NCBI GenBank assembly: GCA_035693145.1
Contig: DASSHA010000071.1
Coordinates: 1 to 42,785, forward strand
Direction: 5' to 3'
Length of the DNA: 42,785 nt
Origin: DASSHA01 sp035693145
GTDB lineage: Bacteria; Chloroflexota; Limnocylindria; Limnocylindrales; CSP1-4
This document shows, piece after piece, positions 17,501 through 24,295 of this stretch; the first letter of the stretch is position 1, and every line of letters starts with the position of its first letter. The notes beneath the pieces were generated by a model. It was not told the origin of the DNA, did not search any database, and saw only the letters and a program-made list of their open reading frames with translations. Made by a program: the position numbers and the translations under genes.

Positions 17501-17867
17501 GCCGCAGAAGGTCGTCTGGGCGCCGACGCTCTCCGAAGCGCTCAACCTCCTGCTCGCCGGCGGCCCGTCGCCGTCGCCCGGGCCGTCGGGCTCTCCTGGC
17601 CCGTCCGGCGCGCCGACTCCCTCGCCCTCGGCCGGCGCGACGGCGACACCGGCTCCGTCGGCCGGTCCGCTGCCGACGGACGTCCGCGGGCTCATCGACT
17701 ACGCGAACGCCCACTTCGACGCGGCGCAGGCCGCGCTCCGCGCGGGCGACTTCGCACGCTACGGGCAGGAGATCGAGCTCGTCCGACAGGCCCTCGCCCA
17801 GCTGTCCCTGCTGAGCGGAGGTTCGGCATCGCCGGACCCGAGCGTCACGCCATCGTCGGGGCCGTGA
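14517..17867 (+). CDS. UPF0182 (COG1615) large membrane protein
   Basis: 1116 residues, function unknown in the family. It has an acidic/Gly-Pro-Arg-rich cytosolic N-terminus (1-85), about seven membrane segments within 86-420 (for example ALAVAFLVVLLLVALAGFGV), then a large extracytoplasmic region with family blocks such as FVVSPNPFSNEQPYISNNIA, IYTHGIGLAMVPVNEV and EPRIYFGERPTDYVITG. Two low-complexity Pro/Ser/Gly/Thr linkers occur (around 625-655 and 1015-1050). The length is greater than the usual 900-1000 because of these insertions and the N-terminus. It is leaderless, and its stop overlaps the next gene as GTGA. Confidence 0.9.
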   Translation: MRDLFDDFMDELRKREQRATGGPPDADADAEGEAGAAADDDAERLERVRARRPGRAGGTGGPGGPRGRRPAASGGGFGPMMRTAAPRLALAVAFLVVLLLVALAGFGVDLWTDAIWYRSVGFDGVFWTRLGTQVLLFVGAGALGLLVLGLNVVLAARLARRYPGGGDGGVFRRWSDRIAEAARDANTGGWDGSWGGPRGAAGGRFGVPRPVGGSGLEAEMPDPTPIGRIAIAVVGVLIVLGLAGSAANAWETFLLWRNQVPFAPAGAPAVTDPVFGRDIGFFLFDLPFLRLVQSIANGLVLGSLILAGARYLLAAARDGLELATPIRLHLAILAGLFLISIAAGYQLDKFELSYAQHGVAAGVSYADQAARFLALDVLTAIAAIAAAFLVGGAATGLAWPLAGAVVVWLGASIVLGGLYPEAIQRFVVSPNPFSNEQPYISNNIAMTRLAYGLDTWATRDFSGEAPLTADKIAGESATFQNARLWDYRPLADTLSQLQKVRQYYDFVDVDTDRYQIGGTERQVMLSARELASDQIPNAANWLNERIIYTHGIGLAMVPVNEVVGQGQPRLFIYNLPPVSAAGAPAVSEPRIYFGERPTDYVITGARQAEFDYPAGFSSPIPPTVGGTAPPAGSGAPTPGPTAAPSGTTPPGSSDQAVETRWTGTTGIHLDSTLGRLLFAFRFRDLNLLISDQITNQSQLLLHRSLSDRLERIAPFLKFDKDPYLVVGGDGRLVWIQDAYTTSDRFPHAQPYDQSKLPEQSGLAGEDFNYIRNSVKITVDAYDGTTTFYEADPTDPILRAYEGVFPGLFHPLAEMPADLQAHLRTPEELFDVQTNEYGQYHVTNPLAFFQREDVWTVPTAATSAQVLPPEPYYVVMRMPDEQQAEFLLLQPMIPASRPNMIAWVAARNDGDVRGQVRVYHFPADTTIFGPAQVEALIDQDPVISSQVSLWNQAGSKVVRGNLIVIPVRDSLLYLQPVYLQSTGSSFPAFQRIVVASPQKVVWAPTLSEALNLLLAGGPSPSPGPSGSPGPSGAPTPSPSAGATATPAPSAGPLPTDVRGLIDYANAHFDAAQAALRAGDFARYGQEIELVRQALAQLSLLSGGSASPDPSVTPSSGP

Positions 17868-18760
17868 CCCGGGCCGAGCGGAGGCTCGACCCGTTCACGA
17901 TCGCGCTCGCGCGGGCGGACCTCTGGCCGGTCGCGCTTGCGGGCTTCCTCGTCCGGGGTGGCGTCGTCCTCTTCATCCTGCCGATCGTCGTCGTCCCGTC
18001 GCCGCTGGACGTCGCGAACCTGTTCGGGCCGATCGTGACCGCCGCCGCGCTGGGCGGCCCGAACCCGGCACTCGTCCAGCTCGCCATCGTCGCGGTCGTC
18101 GTGGCGGTCGTCGTCATCGTCACCGCCTTCCTGCTCGGCGCGCTCGCCGACGTCGCGGTCACGACCGCGACGGCCGACGCCCTCGGGCGACCGGCGCCGC
18201 CCGAGCGACGGGGCGTGACGATTCGAGCGTTCGCGGTGCGTCTGCTGGCGCTCGTGCCGTTCGCGCTCGTGCTGGGGGGCAGCATCCCGGCGATCGTCGA
18301 TGCGGTCTACCGCGAGCTCATCTCCCCGACGGATCTCGTCACGCCGCTCGTCGTCCGCGTCGTGCTGGACGTCCCGGCGCTCATCGGCGCCGTCATCGTG
18401 ACGTGGCTCCTGGGCGAGGCGATCGGGGGGCTCGCGACGCGGCTTGTGGTCCGCGACGGACGAAGCGTCCGGGGAGCCCTCGCCGGTGCGCTCGCGCTCG
18501 CCGCACGCCGTCCGATCGCCACGCTCGTCGCGTTCGCGGTCGGCGACCTCGTCCTCGTCGCGCTCGTCGCGCCGGCGCTTGCGGCGAGCGGGCTCGTGTG
18601 GCGGGCGGTCGCGTTCGACCTGCGGCTCGCAAGCGACCCGCTGCCGGTGCTCCTCGCCACGCTTGCGCTCGTCGCGCTCTGGCTCGGAGGGCTCGTGCTG
18701 GCGGCGTTCGCCGCCACGCTGCGTGCGCTCCTCTGGACCGGCGCCGCGAACGCTCGCTGA
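17864..18760 (+). CDS. Polytopic membrane protein, unknown function
   Basis: 298 residues with about six hydrophobic segments (for example VALAGFLVRGGVVLFILPIVVV and AIVAVVVAVVVIVTAFLLGALADV). A central cytosolic loop (TTATADALGRPAPPERRGVTIRA) separates them. No family motif was recognised; the general look recalls uncharacterised glycerophosphoryl-diesterase-type membrane domains. GTG 17864 overlaps the UPF0182 stop by 4 bp, so it is a coupled partner of that protein. Confidence 0.75.
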   Translation: MTRAERRLDPFTIALARADLWPVALAGFLVRGGVVLFILPIVVVPSPLDVANLFGPIVTAAALGGPNPALVQLAIVAVVVAVVVIVTAFLLGALADVAVTTATADALGRPAPPERRGVTIRAFAVRLLALVPFALVLGGSIPAIVDAVYRELISPTDLVTPLVVRVVLDVPALIGAVIVTWLLGEAIGGLATRLVVRDGRSVRGALAGALALAARRPIATLVAFAVGDLVLVALVAPALAASGLVWRAVAFDLRLASDPLPVLLATLALVALWLGGLVLAAFAATLRALLWTGAANAR

Positions 18761-18768
18761 CGGCACGG

Positions 18769-18783
18769 TACGTTCGGGGGAGG
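18769..18783 (+). promoter_or_regulatory. -10 box and ribosome site of the 18790 gene
   Basis: TACGTT (18769-18774) lies just after the stop of the preceding gene, followed by GGGGGAGG (18776-18783), 6 nt before GTG 18790. The close packing leaves almost no leader, so either the box or the ribosome site may be coincidental. Confidence 0.35.
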
Positions 18784-18789
18784 TGCGGA

Positions 18790-19986
18790 GTGGTCCCGCC
18801 GGGGGGTGTCGGGCCGGCCGCGGCGTCTGCGACGCTCCCGCCGTCGGTTGTGTCACTGGAGGAACGGTTGGCCGCGAGGACCGTCACGTGCCCGGAATGC
18901 GGGACCCAGGTGCCGTACGGGCGGCTGTCCTGCGCCGCCTGTGGATCGCTGCTTGCGTCGGTCGCGGGCATCGGCCGGCGATGGCCCGTCGCGGCTGCGA
19001 CGGTGAGCTCGAGCGCCGCCGCCGGCCGCCTCCCGGCCGTTGCGCCGGACGGCACGGCCGCGCCTGACGACCCTGGGGCGCAGGACGCTATCGTCGCGCC
19101 CGACGACGGGACGGCGCCCGACGACGGGCCCGCGCCGGATGGCACCCCGACGCCCGACGACGGGACCGCGCCCGACGACGAAGCCGCGCCCGACGACGGC
19201 CCACCCGTCGCGCGAGCCGTTCCGGCGTCGATCGACGAGCTTGTCCCGCGCGTCACTGTCCGTCAGCCGGCACTCCGCAACCGCGCCGGCGTCGTTCCCG
19301 ACGCCCCCGCATTCGGCCCGTCCGCGCGGCCGTCCGTCGAGCGCGCGGCCGAGCCGTCCCGGGCCGACGCGGCAACGCTCGCCTCCCCGATGCCGGACAT
19401 CTCGCCTTCCGGCCCCGTTGCCGGCGCGTACCTTCCGCCGTCGGCGGCATTCGCCGTTCCTACGACGGCCGCAGGTCGTTCGGTCGCCCGTTCGACTGAG
19501 GCGTCGGCGTCGGGCGGAGCCGTCGCGGCGGTCGCGCTGACGCCCGGGCGCGCCGGATGGATCGCCGATCTGCCGTTCGAGGCTCCCGACGACCTCGCCG
19601 GCTGGCTCGCGGCGTCGGCGGCCGCGGCGGTCGCGGTCGGGTTCGTCCTGCCGTGGGGCGACAACGGCGTCATCGGTGGCGGCCTCGACGCCGGCTACTT
19701 CTCGCGCTGGGGGCTGGCGAACGCGGCCAACGTCATCCCGATCGCGGCAGCCGTCGCGGTGCTCTGGTTCGAGCTGTCCGCGACCTCGCGCCGGAACCGG
19801 CTCGGCACAGGCCTCGCCGGCCTCCTGCTCGGGGGGCCGCTGACCGGTGTCGCCTTCACCTACGCCACAAGCCCGTTCGGTCTCGGAGTGGGCGGCGTTG
19901 TCGTCGTCCTCGCCTCGATCGTGCTCGTTGGCGTTGGCCTGTTCGCGCTCGTTCGCCGTCACGTCGAAGCGGCGCCGGGCGTCTAG
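18790..19986 (+). CDS. Zinc-ribbon membrane protein with acidic Pro/Asp repeats
   Basis: 398 residues, function unknown. A zinc ribbon (CPECGTQVPYGRLSCAACG, about 36-54) is followed by a 200-residue disordered linker containing six APDDGT-like hexapeptides, then four membrane segments at the C-terminus (for example LAASAAAAVAVGFVLPWGDNG and VGGVVVVLASIVLVGVGLFALV). The ribbon and membrane anchor joined by a flexible arm recall tethered sensor or scaffold proteins. The start is uncertain: GTG 18790 has GGGGGAGG 6 nt upstream, while TTG 18868 has GGAGGA 5 nt upstream and would begin 10 codons before the ribbon. Confidence 0.7.
   Translation: MVPPGGVGPAAASATLPPSVVSLEERLAARTVTCPECGTQVPYGRLSCAACGSLLASVAGIGRRWPVAAATVSSSAAAGRLPAVAPDGTAAPDDPGAQDAIVAPDDGTAPDDGPAPDGTPTPDDGTAPDDEAAPDDGPPVARAVPASIDELVPRVTVRQPALRNRAGVVPDAPAFGPSARPSVERAAEPSRADAATLASPMPDISPSGPVAGAYLPPSAAFAVPTTAAGRSVARSTEASASGGAVAAVALTPGRAGWIADLPFEAPDDLAGWLAASAAAAVAVGFVLPWGDNGVIGGGLDAGYFSRWGLANAANVIPIAAAVAVLWFELSATSRRNRLGTGLAGLLLGGPLTGVAFTYATSPFGLGVGGVVVVLASIVLVGVGLFALVRRHVEAAPGV
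19096..19203 (+). repeat. Six 18-bp tandem units in the zinc-ribbon membrane gene
   Basis: Units close to GCGCCCGACGACGGGACC, all in frame, coding APDDGT, APDDGP, APDGTP, TPDDGT, APDDEA and APDDGP. Copy number is likely to vary between strains. Confidence 0.85.
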
Positions 19987-20001
19987 CCCCACCGTGGGGG
20001 T

Positions 20002-20007
20002 TACACT
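20002..20007 (+). promoter_or_regulatory. -10 box of the 20076 gene
   Basis: TACACT, about 15 bp after the previous stop codon. It predicts a leader of roughly 60 nt. A GGGAGG at 20056-20061 is 14 nt from the ATG, too far for a normal Shine-Dalgarno role. Confidence 0.5.
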
Positions 20008-20075
20008 CCCGCCAGCCCGGGCGGGAAGGTTGCCGGACGGCACGGGCAGACCGTAGGGAGGCTCCTGGACCCTCG

Positions 20076-20708
20076 ATGCCGAAAGAGCTCCAGCCCGTCA
20101 CCGACGCGATCGGCTCGTTCTTCTCGAGCCCGATCGTCCAGATCGGCTTCCGGGCGATTGCCATCTACATCGTCATCGTCTGGCTCGCGGCGGCGTACTG
20201 GGCGTTCCGCGACCTCCAGTCGCGGACGGACAATCCGATCGCTCCGTACCTGGGTGCCGCGTTCGTCATCGTCTTCACGCCGTTCCTCTTCCCCTTCGCC
20301 GTCCTCGTCTACCGCCTCATCCGGCCGCAGGAGCGGATCGGCGAGACATATGAGCGGACGCTGGCCGAGGAGGCGCTGCTCAACGAGGTCGAGGCGGTTG
20401 CCCACTGTCCCACCTGCGCGCGTCGCGTCGAGGGTGAGTGGATCATCTGCCCGACGTGCCGGACGCGGCTCCACCGCGTCTGCCCGAACTGCTCACGTCT
20501 GGTCGGCCTCGACTGGTCGCTGTGCGCGTGGTGCGGTCGGGAGTTCGAGCGTCGTGACGTCGTTGCCGCAGCCTCCTCCGGGATGATCGAGCCCCTTCCC
20601 GACGGCTGGGCCGAGCGTGACCGCGCCTCGGTCCGCGCGCGTCGCATCGCGCGCGGCCCATCGACCATCGCGTCGGCGGTTGCGACGGAGCCGCTGGCGG
20701 AAGGTTGA
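20076..20708 (+). CDS. Membrane-anchored double zinc-ribbon protein
   Basis: 210 residues. Two N-terminal membrane segments (about 22-45 and 55-85, e.g. GAAFVIVFTPFLFPFAVLVYRLI) are followed by a coiled segment (ERTLAEEALLNEVEAVA). A double zinc ribbon (DZR type) then follows with four Cys pairs: CPTC, CPTC, CPNC and CAWC, within about 110-160. The C-terminal 50 residues are Arg/Ala-rich. The family role is unknown; DZR modules usually mediate protein contacts. The stop overlaps the TTG of the CPBP protease gene, indicating a coupled pair. Confidence 0.78.
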   Translation: MPKELQPVTDAIGSFFSSPIVQIGFRAIAIYIVIVWLAAAYWAFRDLQSRTDNPIAPYLGAAFVIVFTPFLFPFAVLVYRLIRPQERIGETYERTLAEEALLNEVEAVAHCPTCARRVEGEWIICPTCRTRLHRVCPNCSRLVGLDWSLCAWCGREFERRDVVAAASSGMIEPLPDGWAERDRASVRARRIARGPSTIASAVATEPLAEG

Positions 20709-21775
20709 CCTCCGCCGGTCCGCCCAGCGATCGGCCCGAACCGCCGGACGTCCCGCCCGAGGATCCGTCCGCCACCGACGGGGACGGCCTGCCCGCCGCC
20801 GCTTCGCGCGACACCGAACGCCCGCTCAGCCCGGTCGACACGCGCCCGGGCCTCGGCACGTTCACGATCGAGGGGCGGGCGGCCCCGGGGCTGTTCGTCG
20901 GCGGCTGGATCGCGACTCTCGTCGGGTTCGCGATCATCATCCCCTGGTTCGCGAGCGGCGGGACCGTCCCGCTGCCGCTCCTGATCGTCGGCCTCGTCCT
21001 GGTTTCCCTGGGCCTCGTGGGTGGTGCGGGCTCGCAGGCGATCGAGCGCCGGGCGCGTGCCGCGACATACGCCGGTCCGTCGCCGTTCCTCCTGTTCGTC
21101 GCCGTCATCCCGATCTCGATCCTGCTCGACGTGGCGGCCCTCGTCGTCCTCGGGGCGTTCGGGCTGAAGGGCGACTCCCCGGCGATCGCGGTCGTGAGCA
21201 CGCTCATCCTCCTCGCGATCTACCTCGGCCTGATCCGGCTCGCGGTCGTGGGGACCGGCGCGCTCTCGTGGCGCGAGGTCGGGCTGCGGCTCCCCGAGCA
21301 GCAGCCGGCCTCCGCGATCGCGATGGGCGTCCTCATCGCGGTCCCCCTCGTCTACGTGACCGCGCTCCTGCTCCAGCTCCTGCTCACCTTCCTGCCCGCG
21401 CCGCCGAGCCCGCTGCCGGAGGCGACGGACCGGATGGGCCTGCTCCTCAACCTCGTCGCCGCCGCGCTCATCGCGCCCGTCGGCGAGGAGCTCTTCTTCC
21501 GGGGCTTCGCGACGACGGCCTGGCTTCGGTCGATGGGGCCGCGCGCCGCGATCCTGCGCGGTGGCCTGTTCTTCGCCTTCGCTCACGTCCTGACGCTGTC
21601 GGGCTCCTCGTTCGAGCAGGCGACCGGGCAGGCCGTCGTCGCGTTCGCCGTTCGGCTGCCGGTCGCGTTCGCGCTCGGCTGGCTGTTCGTTCGAACCCGC
21701 TCGATCTATCCGACGATCGCACTCCACGCGACCTTCAACGGCCTGCCGCTGCTGCTGCTCCTGCTCCACGGCTGA
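20705..21775 (+). CDS. CPBP-family intramembrane metalloprotease (CAAX/Abi type)
   Basis: 356 residues: a disordered Pro/Asp/Ser-rich N-terminus (1-50) and about eight membrane segments. The three CPBP motifs are present: EExxxR (E261, E262, R266 in GEELFFRGF), FxxxH (His294 in FFAFAHVL) and HxxxN (LHATFN near the C-terminus). Such enzymes cleave within or near the membrane; bacterial substrates are mostly unknown. TTG 20705 overlaps the previous stop as TTGA. The upstream zinc-ribbon membrane protein may be a partner or substrate, which is inference from coupling only. Confidence 0.85.
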   Translation: MTSAGPPSDRPEPPDVPPEDPSATDGDGLPAAASRDTERPLSPVDTRPGLGTFTIEGRAAPGLFVGGWIATLVGFAIIIPWFASGGTVPLPLLIVGLVLVSLGLVGGAGSQAIERRARAATYAGPSPFLLFVAVIPISILLDVAALVVLGAFGLKGDSPAIAVVSTLILLAIYLGLIRLAVVGTGALSWREVGLRLPEQQPASAIAMGVLIAVPLVYVTALLLQLLLTFLPAPPSPLPEATDRMGLLLNLVAAALIAPVGEELFFRGFATTAWLRSMGPRAAILRGGLFFAFAHVLTLSGSSFEQATGQAVVAFAVRLPVAFALGWLFVRTRSIYPTIALHATFNGLPLLLLLLHG

Positions 21776-21798
21776 CGCAATCGGGCGATGTGCCGAGG

Positions 21799-21826
21799 TT
21801 GACCGGCGGGAGAGAGCCGGTAGAGG
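21799..21826 (+). promoter_or_regulatory. Possible radC promoter with spacer dyad
   Basis: TTGACC (21799-21804), a 16-bp spacer and TAGAGG (21821-21826). ACCGGC (21802-21807) and GCCGGT (21816-21821) form a dyad inside it, which could be an operator or instead a hairpin ending the protease message. Confidence 0.3.
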
Positions 21827-21950
21827 GGCGCCGCGTACGTTGTCCTCGTTCCCGGCATCCGGACGGCGGAGGAATCGGCGGGCTTCGTCGTCCGGGTCCG
21901 GGGACGCCTCACCCCGAGTCTGTCAGAGCGTCGACTGCCGCGGAGGTTCG

Positions 21951-22691
21951 ATGTCCGAGCCGGTTTCCATCGGTGCAGTCCGCGGCCGGCGGATTCGCGA
22001 GCTGCCCGCCGACGAGCGGCCGCGCGAGCGGCTCGCTCTCCGCGGCGCTGCCGGCCTCTCCGCCGCGGAGCTGATCGGGCTGGTGTGGGGGTCCGGGGCG
22101 TCCGGGCGAAGCTCCGTCGACATCGCCAGCGAAGCCCTCGGCCGGTTCGATGGGCTCACCGCGCTCGCCCGCGCGACCGACGTCGAGCTGGCCGCCGTTC
22201 CGGGGATCGGACCCGCCCGCGCGGCACAGCTGACCGCATCGTTCGAGCTCGGGCGTCGTTTGCTCGCGGACTGGCCGAGCGGGAGCTGGTCCATCCGCTC
22301 GCCGCGCGACGTCGCAGATCGGCTGATCCTCCAGATGGGCCGCCTCGAGCGCGAGGAGCTGCGGGTCATCCTGCTCAACTCGAAGAACCGGGTCCTGCGC
22401 GTGACGACCGCGTACGTCGGGAACGTCAGCGCCTCGCTCGTTCGGGTCGGCGAGCTCTTCCGGGACGCCGTCCGGACCGACGCCGCCGGGATCATCCTCG
22501 TCCACAACCACCCGAGCGGCGACCCGACGCCATCGCCGGACGACCTCCACCTCACGGCCGAGGCCCTCGCCGCCGGCCGGCTCCTCGACATCGACCTGCT
22601 CGACCACCTGGTCATCGGCCACGACGCGTACGTCTCCCTCCGCGACCGGGGAGTCTCCTTCGACCGTCCGGGCGGGCCGCGAGCCGCCTGA
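21951..22691 (+). CDS. radC: RadC-family JAMM/MPN+ protein
   Basis: 246 residues, usual length about 225-230. N-terminal RERLALRGAAGLSAAELIGLVWGSG, a helix-hairpin-helix (VPGIGPARAAQL, 83-94) and the C-terminal MPN+ domain with the JAMM metal motif HNHPSGDPTPSPDD (His185, His187, Asp198). Despite the name, no DNA repair role is established for the family; it is often found with mobile elements, but here the surroundings look purely chromosomal. GGAGG sits 5 nt before ATG 21951. A strong hairpin follows the gene. Confidence 0.93.
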   Translation: MSEPVSIGAVRGRRIRELPADERPRERLALRGAAGLSAAELIGLVWGSGASGRSSVDIASEALGRFDGLTALARATDVELAAVPGIGPARAAQLTASFELGRRLLADWPSGSWSIRSPRDVADRLILQMGRLEREELRVILLNSKNRVLRVTTAYVGNVSASLVRVGELFRDAVRTDAAGIILVHNHPSGDPTPSPDDLHLTAEALAAGRLLDIDLLDHLVIGHDAYVSLRDRGVSFDRPGGPRAA

Positions 22692-22710
22692 GCTGAGCTC
22701 CTTGGACCGG

Positions 22711-22733
22711 CCGGTGCGATCTGATCGCGCCGG
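22711..22733 (+). terminator. Hairpin after radC, no U-tract
   Basis: CCGGTGCGAT-CTG-ATCGCGCCGG forms a 10-bp stem (one G-U pair) with a 3-nt loop, 20 bp after the radC stop. An 11-bp palindrome (GAGCTGAGCTC, 22690-22700) spans the stop codon just before it. Confidence 0.5.
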
Positions 22734-23010
22734 AGATGCGGCTGGCGCCCCCGCGAACGAGGGCTGTGCCCGGCAGGTCATGATTCCGACGGGATCGAGT
22801 CAGTTCTTACCCTCGCGAGCAACGGGACGAGCATCAAGTCAGCCGCGAGGCGTCGGTTTTGTCCCCGGCAGGCGACGACCGGACGCACCTGTGCCGGATT
22901 CGTGCCCTGGCAGGCAACGCTCCAAGGGAGGGTCAACAGCAGGCGTGGCCGGTCGTTCGCAGCCGGCAGGAACGGGATTCGGCCCGAACGGGGTGGTCGG
23001 TTGCCGCGGG
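22734..23010. other. Gene-free region upstream of mreB with repeated GGCAGG motifs
   Basis: The stretch from radC to mreB (22692-23131, 440 bp) is the only long gap in the window. No convincing coding frame or RNA fold was seen. It holds similar motifs: GTGCCCGGCAGG (22766-22777), GTCCCCGGCAGG (22861-22872), GTGCCCTGGCAGG (22902-22914) and a shorter GCCGGCAGG (22962-22970). The core TGCC(N)GGCA is a short dyad in the first and third. They could be regulator sites for mreB. Confidence 0.35.
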
Positions 23011-23030
23011 GCGGTCGGTATACTGACCGC
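23011..23030 (+). promoter_or_regulatory. mreB -10 box inside a 20-bp palindrome
   Basis: GCGGTCGGTATACTGACCGC is palindromic at 9 of 10 base pairs, centred on GTATAC. The -10 box TATACT (23019-23024) lies at its centre, so a dimeric protein bound here would occlude RNA polymerase. Transcription is expected to start near 23031, giving a leader of about 100 nt before ATG 23132. Confidence 0.55.
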
Positions 23031-23131
23031 CGCGTCCCCGAGACGACGAGGCGCCACCGGCGCGCGAGCCCTCCGCCACCTCCTGCGGCCGTCTTCGGCG
23101 CGACACCACCCAGAGGACCTGCCCGCCCGCC

Positions 23132-24190
23132 ATGCTCGACGCTCTGCTCGGCCTCTTCTCGCGTGACATCGGCATCGACCTCGGAACCGCGAACACGCTC
23201 GTCCACGTGCGCGACCGCGGGATCGTCATCAGCGAGCCGAGCGTCGTCGCGATCGACGCGAAGACGAAGAAGGTCCTCGCGATCGGGGCCGAGGCAAAGC
23301 GGATGGTCGGCCGGACGCCGGCATCGATCATCGCCGTTCGGCCGCTCCGCGACGGGGTCATCAGCGACTTCGACGTGACCGAGCAGATGATCAAGTACTT
23401 CGTGAACAAGGTCCACGACCGGATCGGCCTGATCCCGAAGCCGCGGATGCTGCTCGGCATCCCGTCCGGCGTGACCGAGGTGGAGAAGCGAGCCGTGCGG
23501 GACGCCGCGTTCAACTCCGGCGCCCGCTGGGCACGCCTCGTCGAGGAGCCGATGGCGGCGGCGATCGGCGCCGGGCTGCCGGTCGCCGAGCCGTCCGGCA
23601 GCCTCATCGTCGACATCGGCGGCGGCACGACCGAGGTCGCCGTCATCAGCCTCGGCGGGATCGTCGTCAGCCGGAGCATCCGGATCGGCGGCGACGAGAT
23701 GGACCAGGACATCGTCGGCTTCGCCCGCCGTGAGTACAACCTGTTCCTGGGCGAGCGGACCGCCGAGGACATCAAGATCGCGATCGGCTCCGCGTACCCG
23801 GGCGAATGGGACGTCCAGCGCGTGACGCTGCGTGGACGCGATCTGCTGACGGGGCTGCCACGCAGCGTCGAGGTCGGTGCCGACCAGATCCGCGAGGCGA
23901 TCGAGCCGTCGGTCGTCCAGATCGTCGACACGATCAAGGACACGATCGAGGAGACGCCGCCCGAGCTCGTCGCCGACATCATGGATCAGGGCATCGTCCT
24001 CGCCGGCGGTGGCGCACTCCTCGCCGGGCTCGACCGACGGGTCGCCGAGGCGACCCAGATGCCCGTCCACATCGCGGACGATCCACTGACCTGTGTCGCG
24101 CGCGGCACCGGCGTCGTCCTGCAGGAGATGTCGAACCCGCAGATGGCGCGCGTCCTCGTCGCCGAGACCTACTCGCGGCCGCCCCGCTGA
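23132..24190 (+). CDS. mreB: Rod-shape protein MreB (bacterial actin)
   Basis: 352 residues, near the usual 335-350. Actin-fold nucleotide motifs: phosphate 1 GIDLGTANTLVHV (14-26), phosphate 2 LIVDIGGGTTEVAVIS, adenosine GIVLAGGGALLAGL. Connecting motifs VRPLRDGVISDFDVTEQMI and VEEPMAAAIGAGLP are also intact. It forms membrane-bound filaments that guide lateral cell-wall synthesis. The N-terminus MLDALLGLFSRD may be a short amphipathic membrane helix. Only a distant AGAGGA precedes the ATG. It is followed by mreC, which has its own -10 box. Confidence 0.97.
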   Translation: MLDALLGLFSRDIGIDLGTANTLVHVRDRGIVISEPSVVAIDAKTKKVLAIGAEAKRMVGRTPASIIAVRPLRDGVISDFDVTEQMIKYFVNKVHDRIGLIPKPRMLLGIPSGVTEVEKRAVRDAAFNSGARWARLVEEPMAAAIGAGLPVAEPSGSLIVDIGGGTTEVAVISLGGIVVSRSIRIGGDEMDQDIVGFARREYNLFLGERTAEDIKIAIGSAYPGEWDVQRVTLRGRDLLTGLPRSVEVGADQIREAIEPSVVQIVDTIKDTIEETPPELVADIMDQGIVLAGGGALLAGLDRRVAEATQMPVHIADDPLTCVARGTGVVLQEMSNPQMARVLVAETYSRPPR

Positions 24191-24280
24191 CCCTCGGGCG
24201 GAATCCTCGCGACGCTGACGTCGGCCGTCGGAGCGCGGGTACTGAACCAACGGGGAGGGTGCCGGCTCGCACCGGGCGGC

Positions 24281-24286
24281 TACTCT
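24281..24286 (+). promoter_or_regulatory. -10 box of mreC (leaderless)
   Basis: TACTCT ends 9 nt before ATG 24296; no Shine-Dalgarno sequence is present. It gives mreC a promoter separate from mreB. Confidence 0.45.
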
Positions 24287-24295
24287 GATCCTCGG

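Noticed and set aside
15801..17714. 637-codon minus-strand frame opposite the UPF0182 gene
   Set aside because: Antisense to a recognised family; composition is typical of GC-rich shadows.
22702..23166. 154-codon open frame between radC and mreB
   Set aside because: Arg/Pro/Gly-rich with no domain look, overlaps the radC hairpin, the mreB palindrome and the mreB start; more likely chance openness in GC-rich DNA.
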